Positions 18,479 through 30,293 of a stretch of DNA of 64,000 nucleotides are shown in pieces; position 1 is the stretch's first letter; each line of letters starts with the position of its first letter. Both the position numbers and the translations under genes were made by a program. The notes beneath the pieces are model-generated. The model was given only the letters and a program-made list of their open reading frames with translations, did no database searches and was not told the origin of the DNA. This stretch comes from Morinoia aosen (Eukaryota; Arthropoda; Malacostraca; Amphipoda; Talitridae): positions 69,211,436 to 69,275,435 of the forward strand of contig CM059564.1 in assembly GCA_030386875.1 (NCBI GenBank), given 5' to 3'.

Positions 18479-19796
18479 CCAGATATACAAAAAGACGAGA
18501 GAGTTCAAGTCAAAACAGCCGACAAAGCTTGCTACCACAGGATATGAGCGACTTCCTTCGGGCATCCCAACAGCATGAGAGAGCACACTAACGATAACAC
18601 CATGAAGGAAAAAGTTTACCGTCGCTTGCGATGTCACGATAATGAAGTGGAGGTGAGTCTGAGAACAAAGTTTTTAAGGGTACGTTTCTTTGTATCAACA
18701 TCGGAATAAGAATAGACAGCGCCATCTTCAGAAGCGGTAGGCACTGTGCATTGAGTCAGCAGCCCTCGTATTGTCAAGCTCAAGCTATTTTAACCGATAG
18801 CTTCTGACTTCTAGCTACCAAAAACTGAATAGCACTCAGACTTATATTCTTCGAAAATGTCGTGCATTTCAGTAAGTAATTCCAAATCTAAATATAACAG
18901 AGAGAAATGAATAACTTTTCCCCCGTTAACTAACACGACAAAATATTGCGTATGAGCTTCAATACTCGACAAAAGATGGCAGGCGATAACAGTCAGGTAT
19001 ACATGGTAAACGTCGCATGATGTCGCAGCCTAGGGTCATATTTCGTGAGCCCTGAGCTAAGACTGTAGTTAAGATAACATTCAGACGCCACAGTCCCATG
19101 AGAGGAAATAATTCAAGAGAGAAAATAACTCATCCTATTCACTTTATGCAATTTTAGAAAAAAAATCGTATAGGCCTATCTATCTTGCAACCAGTTTTCA
19201 CCTTATGGTCGCACGTATCGTTTTTAATCAAGTCGAGTTACAATGCTCATTCTTCGTAATCTAAACGATATATTTTTAGAAAATTGGATCAAGGAACCAT
19301 TAAATTGGGGGTTAGAGTGATGGATGACCGAAGCTTCGCTTTCTGACAGGAAGGCTAAGACGCACGGACCACGCGCCGGTGGGAGGGACCCAGGAGTGGG
19401 TTCCGGCGATGTGCTTCTTGGTGCTTGCAAGGTCATCGATGATACGGATATTATTGATAGATATAAGGGTATCATCCGGCCATTTGTTTCAGTCGTTACT
19501 TTTAAAACAATAGAAAATAAAAACAAAATAGTGAATTAAACAAAAATGGAGGTTTTCAACACTGTGAATACTCTTTTTTAATCACGAAATGTAAATGGAA
19601 TTCAGAGTGTTCGTGTCAGAAATTGTTACAATTGTGACGCATGTTACAAAACAATCCAATAACGACAGTTTCATAAATGTATTCTCTTTCGCCACAACGA
19701 GAAAGGATGCGTGTGAAATAAACATCCATGATTTCCCAGTGCTAAAATATATATATTCCAAGGTTCCGAGCATTTTTCAGCTGAAAAGGTCGTAAA

Positions 19797-20132
19797 ATTG
19801 ATAAGTTAGCTTAAGCTTCCCTAACCACAACAACGGTATTCCAAAGAGAGAAAGGAGGAAGGCATAATTTAGTATAGAATTAGGGGTACGAGTCTATGCA
19901 CATGGTGTTTCCTTCCCCACACTTTGCGCACATAAACAGCATGATTAAAAAAATTTTATGAAACAAGATAAAAGTTAAAAAAAAGAAATGTACTGAAACA
20001 GGAGAGCACTGAAGCGAAAAATGACATCAAAAACTATACTTTCACAAAAACCCACTATAGTTTCAGCTGAAACTTAACTGGGGGATGTCAACTCCAATAG
20101 ATGCAATAATGTAGTTGTCTCCCCTCAAAAAA
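19797..20132 (-). repeat. SINE-like repeat copy 8
   Basis: Starts TTGATAAGTTAGCTTAAGC and carries GGAGGAAGGCATAATTTAG and a degraded ATGCAATAATGTAGTTGTC end before CCCCTC. Strongly diverged. Confidence 0.7.
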
Positions 20133-21584
20133 AAAAGTGCAGGTAAATTCTATACCCTCACGGGTGCTTTAATTTGGTTTTCAGAGGACACCGTGAATTT
20201 ATGCTACGAAGTCGCATTGAACTTCCCGTAATGATGGTAACTTCTAGATGTGTAATGACTATTTCGAAGAAAATTTGAATTGTCGACGAGATCATACTTC
20301 ATTACGACTGTCAAACTAGTTGTCTTCAAACCTCTCTTTAAATGGATTTAGACCTTTAGGACCGCGTACAATTACTTTAACAACTAAGAATAATTCTATC
20401 TCTACACTAAGACAAAATTAGCTGGGCCTCACCCTGAGATCAGATCAAATATTCCTGATGCCATCGTCTGAATACCATTGTGGAATCGAAACTCAAGTTC
20501 AAATACTCGCTAATGAATAATATAAAATATAAATTCTCAAATTTCAATTTGTGGTTCATAACTGAAGCTGATTTTTTGGATAAATGTCTACAGAAGCGAC
20601 AATCAAGCATAACAACATAAGGTGTCAGCCTTTCAAATTTTCATCGCTAATCAGATGAATCCGAAGTTACTGAAACATACACAACGGTACGGTTCTAGTC
20701 ATTATTTTTGATTTACTACAATTTTACCTAACACAAAACTAAAATGACGAGCGAGTTTTATAACCGACAAAGTTTTAAAAGCATCAGTACTATTCAGTCA
20801 GGTGTAATCGTAAAAATCAGCACAATGATAAACGAATGAGACAAATGATAAAATAACCCATCATGAAATAGCTAATTTATTACCGCCTTCTCTGGCCAGA
20901 GTCACCGAGCGCGTTGGTATAAGCTGTCAAAAACAGCCGACGCCGAAATCTTTTATTCCATCCGTAACAGAGAACGCCAACTTTGCATTAATTAACAGAG
21001 GAACGACATTTACCTGAGATACGACGGTGAAGCAAAGAGTCTAGCAGATAAGATAATAAATGAGATGGCAAATGTCGCTTCCGGCACAGAAGATTCTTTA
21101 CACAGCTACTCAGCGTGGCACGATGCGACCAACCTACAGCGAAGGTAACGAACAACTGAGCTCAGCTCAGCTGTGAGCAGCTCGTACTCAATGTACTCGG
21201 GCGAAGCGACATCCGCAATGGTGGAAGACAAGGAAAAATCTTATGTAATGTCCATAGTTCTGCAACACGGCGGAAAGTGGAGCGGCATGCAACATCATTC
21301 TGTGTTCACTTTTGGTTCAGTTCAGCCACTTTAGACGCAACGCCATTTGCTCATATCTTGCTCTCATTGGTTCATTCAAGTCAGTAATTATGCTATAAAC
21401 TTCGATGAAACTAGAAAAGAGTTATATCACTCCACAGTCGCACATTAACTGAGGAAGTAATTTCTATTAGACTAGCAAATTAAGCAAAAGGTTAAATTAT
21501 CAAATTATTATAACTGTAGTTGAGGTTTAACGTCCTTTTTCGCTCAGTCGGACGATAGTTATCAGAGAATGTCTAGAAGGGTCC
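20133..21584. other. No gene recognised; moderately GC-rich core 20880-21340
   Basis: Most is AT-rich and featureless. The 20880-21340 part is richer in GC and contains an inverted CCAAT-like ATTGG. It could be a promoter or 5' untranslated exon, but I see no start codon plus donor that supports this. Confidence 0.25.
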
Positions 21585-22111
21585 TAAAGGCCCGTCCACA
21601 GTATCAATCTTTCGGCCGAAGTTCGTGTTTTTCAGCAGTCCGCGAACACGAACACATGAAAAGTTTGCAGATTTCGGTGTGTTTGTGTTTTCCATCGTGT
21701 TGGAAAACACGAACACGAACTTTCGTTCAAACAGCGAACACTCGCTTGTTTATGTATTGTGGAAGGTGATTTTGAGAGTGAATTACTTTGTTTCTATGTA
21801 TTTTTTCTACTTTATCTATTTAATTGTGTTTTTGGTGCAAATATAGTAAATTGTAGGGCAGCATAGATATTTATTTACCAAAATTGACTACGTAACGTTG
21901 TTATTCTATGTTATTTAGCTGTGACCAAATATGTTAGGCTTGGATTTAATTGTTAATTTAATTAAAATGAAGATTGAACAACTCGAACAACTTCACACCG
22001 ACGAACACGTAGTCTGGACGTCTGGACACGGTTCGGAAAAGTTTGTCTTTTTGTTCGCGTCTTGGTGTGTTCGTGTTTGACGAAAAGTTTGATAGTGTGG
22101 ACGGGGCTTTA
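21585..22111. mobile_element. TIR element (MITE), about 527 bp
   Basis: The left end reads TAAAGGCCCGTCCACAGTAT and the right end is its approximate inverse, AGTGTGGACGGGGCTTTA. Subterminal matches continue (CTTTCGGCCGAAGTTCGTG against a right-arm segment with TTCGTGTTTGACGAAAAG). The interior repeats the words GAACACGAACAC. No transposase is visible. The target duplication is unclear. Confidence 0.6.
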
Positions 22112-22945
22112 GTTGAAGTAGCTAAGACCTTGTGTGCTACATACATTGGTATCGCGAACTAAAAACAACGTAGAAACGGCTCCATTAATTCCAATATCCA
22201 ACATATCAAACCTATTCTAACATTTGATCAGCGGTACAGATTATTAATCATCACAGTAAGGATCGTACAAATTTTGTGTTCACTATATCCATTCAGCTCA
22301 CCGACTTCGCGTACATTTCAATTATTTACAGAACAACATTCATTCTCAACAGTTTCAAGGCACGTGTAGGTGTACATGAGCTCTATGAGCTGTCATGAAA
22401 AATTGCCTTGCATCGATCACGAGATTTGCGCATGAGCATGCGATCGAAATAGCATTATGATCACAAGGGGCTGACGATTACGGCGTGTGATGCCAGGCCT
22501 TTACTACAGCATCTGATCACACAGCAGTTTATGGTTGCTGGATGACTTTGCTATTTTCAGGCCCGCGACGCTAATAGTTGACTCAAGTTCTTCACAGTTG
22601 CAGTAGGCCGTCAATCAGAATAATTGTTGAACATGATGTCCTCTCCATTTACATCGACTTCACATTATAAATGGCGGGTAAAATTTTTCAATATATTACG
22701 ATGCTCTTTTCCGAATGGAGTTAATGGCTTTAAACCTGTCACCCAGAGGGCATAAGTAAAAATGCAGCGATCAAATAGGACTTCCATTTCTGGTATGATT
22801 TAGATGATATAATATTTCGAGTAAATGACGAAATAGTTCAGGGATAGAAGCTAAATTCTAAAATAATGGAAGAAAACGTATAAGACCAATAACATATTAA
22901 ATGCTGAATTCGATGTATTGCGTCTGAGCTGAGCTAAGGTAACAG
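22112..22945. other. No feature recognised
   Basis: Mixed-composition intergenic or intronic sequence. I see no coding domain, TIR pair or SINE copy. Confidence 0.4.
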
Positions 22946-23221
22946 ATTAGATTATAAGTTAACTGTTGTCTGCCTAACCAGAACTGAGGTCTCCCCATGA
23001 AGGGAAAGAGGAAGGCTCCATTTAGTATGGAATTGAAGGAACAGGAAATTTATGCACCAAGCATGTTAGAAAGTAGAAACCCTTCGCACAGAAACAGCAA
23101 ACTGGAAAAAAGTAAAAAAATGAGATAAAAGGTGAAGGAAATAACCCCTCAAAAAAGACAGCAGTGAACCGAAAAACGATAGTCCGTACCAAACAAAAGC
23201 CCACACTGTTTCAACAAAAGA
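22946..23221 (-). repeat. SINE-like repeat copy 9, truncated at its right end
   Basis: Begins AGATTAGATTATAAGTTAAC and carries GGCTCCATTTAGTATGGAATTG. It stops within TTTCAACAAAAGA, where the next copy begins immediately. The two copies sit head-to-tail, as if copy 10 inserted into or replaced the end of copy 9. Confidence 0.75.
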
Positions 23222-23588
23222 TTAAATTAGATGTTGGGTTAAGACTCACTAACCGCAGCAAAGGCGTTCCAAAGAGAGGAAGGAGGAAGGCACTATTTAG
23301 TATAGAGTTGAGGGAACGCTGAATTCATGCACAATGTGCATACTGTAGATAGAGTAAATTGAGGTTGAAGCTTATGAAGCTAGCTAAAAGTTGACGAAGA
23401 AAGTATTAGGTGCTGAAAAACAGGACAGCAGTGAACCAAAAAAAGATGGTCCGTAATAAAATGAAAAATCTATTCTATCTCAACACAAGAAAAGCCCACC
23501 AAACCTTTCGCATTGGATCTTGCCTCTCCCTAGAAGCGCCAATTCCCATTGATAAAAATAATTGTATTTCCTTGAGGGGTTGTTACAT
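23221..23588 (-). repeat. SINE-like repeat copy 10
   Basis: Begins TTAAATTAGATGTTGGGTTA and carries AAAGAGAGGAAGGAGGAAGG, CACTATTTAGTATAGAGTTG and a partial TTGAGGGGT end. Confidence 0.8.
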
Positions 23589-24349
23589 TTAAAGCACTTG
23601 GGTGAGCTCAAGAACTGAATAGTATCATGCATCGGCTATCTCACCCTAGTGACCCACAAAGTAGTGACTATCAACGTGGAGGCAGTGGGAGAGCAGCCAG
23701 TGGGCAGCAGAGGCACCGTGATTTCATTGCATCTGCCCCTGGTTTTTCAACTTCTACGTTACACGCAGAACTCCATGTAGCAACTGCGTGCATTCTCCGA
23801 TTTTGAAAAGTAAGTTTAACTGTACAGGCTCGAAAACGATAACAGTGACTCACAATGTTTAATTTAAAATACCCACATGAAAATAATATTAAATTGAAAG
23901 ACACTTATGGGCTCCTAAATTCAAAGATTAAGACAAATTTTTCTGAATCTAAAGCAAGCGGCTAAAAACATCCTAGTCGAAAGTTGACTGTTTGATGTAC
24001 GATAAATAGCCACTTATTACCCTTAAAGAGAGGCTTCAAGTAAAGGAGTGATCTTCAGAGAGCAGATTTCAAATCCCTCTTCTTTACTGAAGCCCGTTTC
24101 TCTAATGCATTTTCCCATGAATGAGACTTGTTGAGCTGAGCAACAGCACTGACTACCAATGAACGACTCTCAAGTGAGTAGTATATAACTTGTGAAGGTG
24201 TCGAGTTACGCTGCACGTGTCGCAAGTAAGGCAAAACTCCTCAGTTATTTGAGCCCGCACCTTAGTTCCTCCAAGTTATACACATTGAATAGCGCATAAT
24301 ATTAAGAGCGCATAGAGCTCACATAATGGCTGGCTGGCAAATTTAGAGG
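23589..24349. other. No feature recognised
   Basis: I see no domain, TIR pair or SINE copy here. The short open frames are unremarkable. Confidence 0.4.
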
Positions 24350-24712
24350 ATTATAAGTTAGTTTCAGCTTACCTAAGCCACAGAAACTGTGTTACCATAG
24401 ATGGAAAACATCAGTTTGTGCAGAATTAAAGGAAGAAAGTATTTATACACGAGTGGGTTCTCCCACAGAATTCCCTGCGCATAGAAACAGTAAGATCGAA
24501 ATAAGTTCATGAAACATTGCAGGTAAAGAAAAGGTTAATGGGTGTTAAAAAAGGACGATCGACAATGAACCGGAAAATGATAGGCCTACTAAAAACTATT
24601 CAATTTCAACAAAAGAAGGCCTACCTAACTTTCAGCTAAGGATCTCACTTTCTCCCTGAGAATCGCTAATTCTCACTGGGATAGTTGTATTCTACTGAGG
24701 AGTGGTGAAATG
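24350..24712 (-). repeat. SINE-like repeat copy 11
   Basis: Begins GGATTATAAGTTAGTTTCAG and carries AAGGAAGAAAGTATTTATAC, CTAAGGATCTCACTTTCTCC and a degraded right end. Diverged. Confidence 0.7.
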
Positions 24713-26192
24713 AGAAACGTAGAGTTGTAAAGATAGATGAAACAGAAGGTTTTAAGCATCGTTTATAAACAGCACACTTATATCTTTAAGTCCTATTCTG
24801 CATTACCAAAAAAATCTGCACATTAACTAAAAAAAATCTAAACGCGCAAACGTATGGATTTAATTCGCGTTCCAGCCAGGGCAAAATTAGGGGAGGTTCT
24901 TATGATGTGAAGTAACAAAGCCCATCAAACTTATCTGTTCTTCAACACGTTAAGCCTCAGTGAGCTGCTTGATTACGGTAAGATTTGCTATACGCCGCTT
25001 ATGAGTGCTAAGTTTTACGCCTTATCATCAACTATGAAGCCGAATAATTCTCCTAGCTGAAAATTCGTAGAAAACTTTCAGTGCAAGAAAACACCCAAGC
25101 CCTGATTTTGTTTACAGGTGTGAATGCCAGTGGTACACGTTGCCGCTCACGTTCGCCTGAAAAAAAGTAGCGGCCGTTCTTCCTTCTGGCACAGAAACGC
25201 TAAGAAAGCATGGTTCCGGGGCTCGTGGGGAAACGTATGTTCGTACCGACAAAATTATGAAAATGGAAAGTGGTATTGGCTTCAGCCATACTAGCTTTCA
25301 GTCTCTAAAAAAATCATCCTGAGCTCTTTAGAAACGTCGCGTGAAGACTGTCTAAACGTCGGTTTTGGGATCAATCGAAAATGCCAACTTGACGCTGTCA
25401 AAGAGCTCCTACCACGGTGTACAGTGGCCCTTACCAAAGTCAAGAAAGAGGAACGGCTTGATTTCTGCGTGAAAGTTAAGAACTGGAGATAGCAGCGGCG
25501 CATGTTCAGTGAGCTCATTCAGGTTGGTAACGGGCGGCACATAACTCTTTCTTTGCCGCGCTGATGCATTGAGATACCGACTCGCGGTGTACGAATAAAC
25601 AGTAAAACGCTCAAACAGTGAGATCATGTGGGAAGCCTAGCTTTCATGGTAAAAAAGGCATAGACGAACTTTTCCTCCTTTATAAAATTGAAGTTTGAGG
25701 GAAACTGTTAAGGGTCCCAAAATCTTCCCAGTGTGCATTTTTTATGGCCACTATAAAGTTTGGGATGCCAACAAAAATTGGAAGACATCCTCTCGAGTAT
25801 GAATAATGGGATGATGTTTTTTGTGTTTTCATAGAAGATAAAATAAACGATAGTATCAGGTCATGAATAACGTGTTAAAACATAGGATTCCATCATTTCC
25901 GCCATAGTTACACAAGAAACGCACTTCTCAACTCACTGCACACCTCGGCGAGCAGAAAAAATCAGTTGAAAGCGGTAAAAATTCACTGCATCGATGCTTT
26001 CGCTCACTGTAAGCCTCTGAAAGAAACTTCACGCTTCTTCACTCGTGACGTAAACAATGACGTCTTTCGTAATGTGTATACAATGCAGAAACTGGTAAAC
26101 GTGAAGTAGTTCACAAGCTACAGAGAGCATGACAAATCTGAAGCAACAAAAATCAGCCCTCAAAACGTTTGTATTTACATCGTGACGGTAAA
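24713..26192. other. No gene recognised
   Basis: Minus-strand frames at 25291-25627 give a protein-like stretch (PPVTNLNELTEHAPLL), but I know no family for it and it is interrupted. The rest is plain AT-rich sequence. Confidence 0.3.
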
Positions 26193-26207
26193 GCACAATG
26201 AATAAGT

Positions 26208-26562
26208 TAGTTTAGTTTATTAGTTAGTTTAAGCCTCCCTATCCTCAACAATGAGATGTAAAGAGAGGAAGGAAGAAGGCACCATTTAGTATGGAGTTAA
26301 GGGAACGTGGAATCTATGCAGAAAGGGCACAGAAACAGAAAGCTAAGAAAGAAGTTCATGAAACAAGAAAAAGTTGAAGAAGAAAGTGGTAGGCGGTGAA
26401 AAACAGGACAGCAGTGAACCGAAAAAAAGATGGTCCGTAACACAACAAAACCTATTCTATTTTAACAAAAGAAAGCCTACCTAACCTTTAGCTCGGGCCC
26501 TCACATTGTCCCCCTGGGAGCGCTAGTTCCCATAGATACAATAATTGTATCCCCCTGAGGGG
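26208..26562 (-). repeat. SINE-like repeat copy 12 with 15-bp target-site duplication
   Basis: This near-consensus copy is flanked by perfect direct repeats GCACAATGAATAAGT at 26193-26207 and 26563-26577. The repeats define both element ends and show target-primed retroposition. The right end is GATACAATAATTGTATCCCC then CTGAGGG. Confidence 0.92.
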
Positions 26563-26758
26563 GCACAATGAATAAGTAACTCGTGTCTTAAAAATAATAC
26601 ACTAAGCTGTAAAAAATAGCACCTTACAGAGAAGCAAGAACAACACCGAAATTTCACAACGTGCGTCACATTTCAGAAAATATAGCACATCAAATTTGTA
26701 TAGTGAAGCACAGGCAGCTAAAAGCAGGAGAAATGGCAATTTTTATAACTGTTCCCGC

Positions 26759-26905
26759 TAGATTAGATTATATGCTAGTTTAAGCCTGCCTAATCGCGAA
26801 AAAAAGAGTGTTTCGAAGAGAGTAAGGCACCATTTAGTATGGAGATGAGGGAATGCGAAATCTATGGAGAAGGGGCATAGAAAGAGTAAGTTTATGAAAG
26901 AAGAA
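26759..26905 (-). repeat. SINE-like repeat copy 13, cut off by mariner sequence
   Basis: Starts TAGATTAGATTATATGCTAG and carries GGCACCATTTAGTATGGAGA. It ends abruptly in A-rich sequence that runs into a transposase fragment. Confidence 0.7.
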
Positions 26906-27155
26906 AGAAAAAGATGGGAAATGGTGTCTCACCCACCCTACAGCCCAGACTTAGCACCAAGTGACTTCCATCTCTTCCCTGAGTTGAAGAAAAACCTTGG
27001 CGGAACCCAATTCCAGACAGATGAAGAGGTACAAAACGCGGTTGTTAGTTTCCTACACGGACAGGCGGCAGAGTAATATGACTGGTTTAAAGAACTGGGT
27101 GCCTCGAATGCAGAAGTGCATAGAACGCAACGGCGATTATGTAGAAATATGAAAG
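26905..27155 (+). pseudogene. Mariner-family transposase C-terminal fragment
   Basis: The plus strand reads SHPPYSPDLAPSDFHLFPEL and continues KKNLGGTQFQTDEEVQNAV to a stop at 27074, then YDWFKEL. A frameshift moves the end to a frame reading PRMQKCIERNGDYVE, the usual mariner C-terminus. The aspartate in LAPSD is the third catalytic acid of the DD34D triad. The first two aspartates are absent, so the fragment is inactive. Confidence 0.9.
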
Positions 27156-27591
27156 AAAGACTGAACTTTCCAAAAATGAACTTTTCTTCGCAATTAAACC
27201 AGTTTTTTGATGTGAAAAAAATCCGTGGAACTTGTTTTACGGACACGCCTCGTATAACAGAGGCACGCAGATTTAAATCCACATTTGTCACCAGAAAAAT
27301 TGTTTCCTCTACTTTCTAGGACTCAAATTATTCTGTGAAATTCCCCGCAATTAATAATAAAATATTCACAAAAAATAAGCAGTTAAACTCTCATCGGGAA
27401 TAAATTATAAAAAGTACTATGGGTCACATGAAATTTGCGATCGGTTGTGTATTATTTATAACGTCAGTGACTTTTTTCCTCTGAGTTATCTCATAACGGT
27501 CTACATACAAGATCAAATCATTCTGTTCGAATGAGGCAGCAGAGGATACTCTACTGACTTGAACCGAACGTTGACATTCCGTGGCCTGCAT

Positions 27592-27954
27592 TATTATTAT
27601 TATTATATAAGAAAGTTTTAGCCTCCCTTAACCACGACAAAGATGTTCCAAGAGAGGAAAGAGGAAGGCACCATTTAGTATGGAGTTGAGGGAACGCGGA
27701 ATCTATGCACAAGGTGCACAGAAACAGTAAGCTAGAGGAAGAAGTTCATGAAACAAGAAAAAATTTGAAGAAGAAAGTAGTAGGTGCTGAAAAACAGGAC
27801 AGCAGTGAACCGAAAAAAGATGGTCCGTAACAAAATAAAAACCTATTTTATTACAACAAAAAGGAAGCCTACCTAACCTTTAGCTCGGGCCCTCACATGG
27901 TTCCCCTGGGAGCGCTAATTCCCATAGATACAATAGTTGTATCCCCCTGAGGGG
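27592..27954 (-). repeat. SINE-like repeat copy 14, near-consensus, (ATT)n tail, 14-bp TSD
   Basis: Flanked by perfect direct repeats TCCGTGGCCTGCAT at 27578-27591 and 27955-27968. The left end is an ATT run, the presumed 3' tail of a minus-sense insert. The right end is GATACAATAGTTGTATCCCC then CTGAGGGG, the presumed 5' end. This is the best type copy. Confidence 0.95.
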
Positions 27955-28102
27955 TCCGTGGCCTGCATCAACACCATATTCCCCTACACAACGACTTCGA
28001 AAACGGAGAACCACTAATGAAAGATGCCAGATATCGACGTTGAGAGAAGTTCTTTCAGTAATAATCTTAGGTCATTATTTCATTTAATTACTCTAGAAAC
28101 CT

Positions 28103-28464
28103 AGATTAGATTAGTCGTTAGTTTAGCCTCCCTACCCACAGCAACAAATGCGATCCAAAGAGAGGAAGGAGGAAGGCACCATTTAGTATGGAGTTAATTA
28201 AGGAAACGCAGAATCTACGCAGATAGGGCATAGAAACAGTAAGTTGGGAAAGAAGATTATGAAACAAGATCAAAATTGAAGAAGGAAGTAGAAGGTACTG
28301 AAAAACAGGACAGCAGTGAACCGAAAAAAGTGGTCCTCAACATTACAAAAAGATTTTATTTCAACAAAAAGAAGGTCTACCCAACTCTCAGCTCGGGCCC
28401 TCATATTGTCCCCCTGGAAGCGCTAATTCCCATAGATACAATAATTGTATTCCCCTGAGGGGGG
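28103..28464 (-). repeat. SINE-like repeat copy 15 with 11-bp TSD
   Basis: Flanked by TCTAGAAACCT (28092-28102) and TCTGGAAACCT (28465-28475), one mismatch. The tail is AGATTAGATTAGTCGTTAG rather than an ATT run. Confidence 0.88.
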
Positions 28465-28475
28465 TCTGGAAACCT

Positions 28476-30063
28476 ATACAAGATATTATCAACTGAATTA
28501 AATAATAATGTTTCTATTAAAAATGAGAGTTCAATATATTACCATCGATCGATTTGGCTTGCTCGTGAGGCTAGATCTCAAGCGTCACAAAACGGTCTCG
28601 GTCGGAATACTTGAAGGCGCTGCCCGCTCGCTGGGGAGCATAGGACCGGGATTGGAGAAACTCGTCGTTTCTGCCCCGCCTGCCCTTCGGGCATGGCGAG
28701 GAACTTTCTTGATAAAATCCCTTCCTTATCATTAATATCAATATTTGAGTGAAGCGCTATAAACATAAAGTTTCATTCCAATTGCCGACCAGGAATTCAT
28801 AAGGAAGAAAAGTGGCATTATTTACTTGTGTGCACATGAGCACTATTCCCATCACTAATTAACACGTAGGATTATCGTTCACGCGTAGGATTATCTTGGA
28901 CACGCATAAGATGTGTTGATGCATAGGATTATCTTGGACACGCATAAGATGTGTTGATGCATAGAATTATCTTTAATGTAGCAAGTTTTTCTTCAATGTA
29001 GAAGGCATATCTTTGATGCACAAGATAATTCCGAAATTCATTCCTTAAGGCAATAAGTCATCAATGTGGGTCTGGTTTTCTTACTTCCATGTTAATTATG
29101 GAGTTGTGAGTTTTCGCTAACGTTATTGAAGTTAATAACGATACAAACGCAACTTTGTGGTAGTAATCACGCTATCTAATATCTTGAAACTTTGAAGTCT
29201 TCAAAATACGATAAATCATATGTGATAAATTCAACTAACTACAGATGACATATCCAACTTGTGAATGATGAATGAAATATTGGAGAGAAAAAAAAAAGGT
29301 TACGACTACGAAGATTAAAAATATGTGGATTAACAACTACGGAAACAGCACAGAATATTTTTCATTTATCCATGAATAGATGACTGAAATGAAGCTTCAA
29401 ATATAAAGGTATGTTTTGGATTAACTTAAAATAATCAAAGCAGATATTCAACATTTCAGAACAGAGACCAAATACATCAGAAAAGTGATTAAAAAATAAA
29501 GAACAGCGAATCCAAATGAAAAATCTATCTGTGAAAACATTTCAAAAAATAGCACATGAATTTGAAAACGTGAGCAACTCAGAGAAAACTGGCATTAAAA
29601 AAAACACAGTAACACTTTCGACACATATAGTTGGCTCCGCTTACCCTCCGACAAGAGACATTCTGCAAAAGAAGAAAAATAATCCTGTTACAACGCTCAT
29701 TCAAGCAGTCTTGTCGTCCTGTTATTTGCGTTACACTACCACGAGCAGAACAAAAATGCGAGAAAGGCATAAACTTCGGCGTTTAGCTTTTTATACCTGC
29801 ATAATTCTTACATCACCTAAAAAACAGTCTTGCTGGCATTTAACTCTGAGACAGGAAAAATTTCAATGTCGAAAGATAACCAACAGGAATCATGATGTTT
29901 CCTGTTCCGTCAAAACTCACTCGACTCCCTTCACATGCTAAGCTAAATACCGATGGCCGTTTTGATGAAAGCAGGCTACCTTGCCGTGAAATTTTGCGCT
30001 GGAGACGATATCTACAAGAACTAAATTTCTAAATTTTCCTCATTGGGGATTGAAAAAAACATT
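28476..30063. other. No gene recognised; small tandem duplication inside
   Basis: The 28560-28700 part is GC-richer without a recognisable exon. An open frame of 141 codons at 29516-29941 is Lys/Thr-rich with no known domain, probably chance. The tandem repeat is listed separately. Confidence 0.3.
28871..28985. repeat. Tandem duplication, 38-bp unit
   Basis: The unit containing GGATTATCTTGGACACGC and ATAAGATGTGTTGATGCATA occurs twice in a row. Partial units lie on both sides. Confidence 0.85.
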
Positions 30064-30067
30064 TTAA

Positions 30068-30289
30068 CACATTCATTGCGGTACGACCCACCGGTGGGTC
30101 GTAGTTAGGTTTTTCCTGCTGCGAAATGACCCATCGATGAGTCGTTTTGAAAAACTCTAACAACCATTCTGAATTAATGGTGTTTAACAAGCCCAGCTAA
30201 TGTTTGATATTTACAAATTGGCTTGTCACTTTTGACTTTAAATTTATGTTGAATATTGAACTTCAGTTTAACCCATCGCAACTAACGTG
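30068..30289. mobile_element. TTAA-flanked MITE with 22-bp perfect palindrome
   Basis: A 222-bp element is flanked by TTAA at 30064-30067 and 30290-30293. The left end is CACATTCATTGCGG and the right end reads CGCAACTAACGTG. A perfect 22-bp palindrome lies at 30082-30103 (centre CACCGGTG), followed by an imperfect one (GACCCATCGATGAGTC). It has the same architecture as the element at 8360-8621. Confidence 0.65.
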
Positions 30290-30293
30290 TTAA

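Noticed and set aside
29516..29941. 141-codon plus-strand ORF as a gene
   Set aside because: No recognisable domain, Lys/Thr/Ser-rich, no splice or homology support; a frame of this length can occur by chance in 64 kb.
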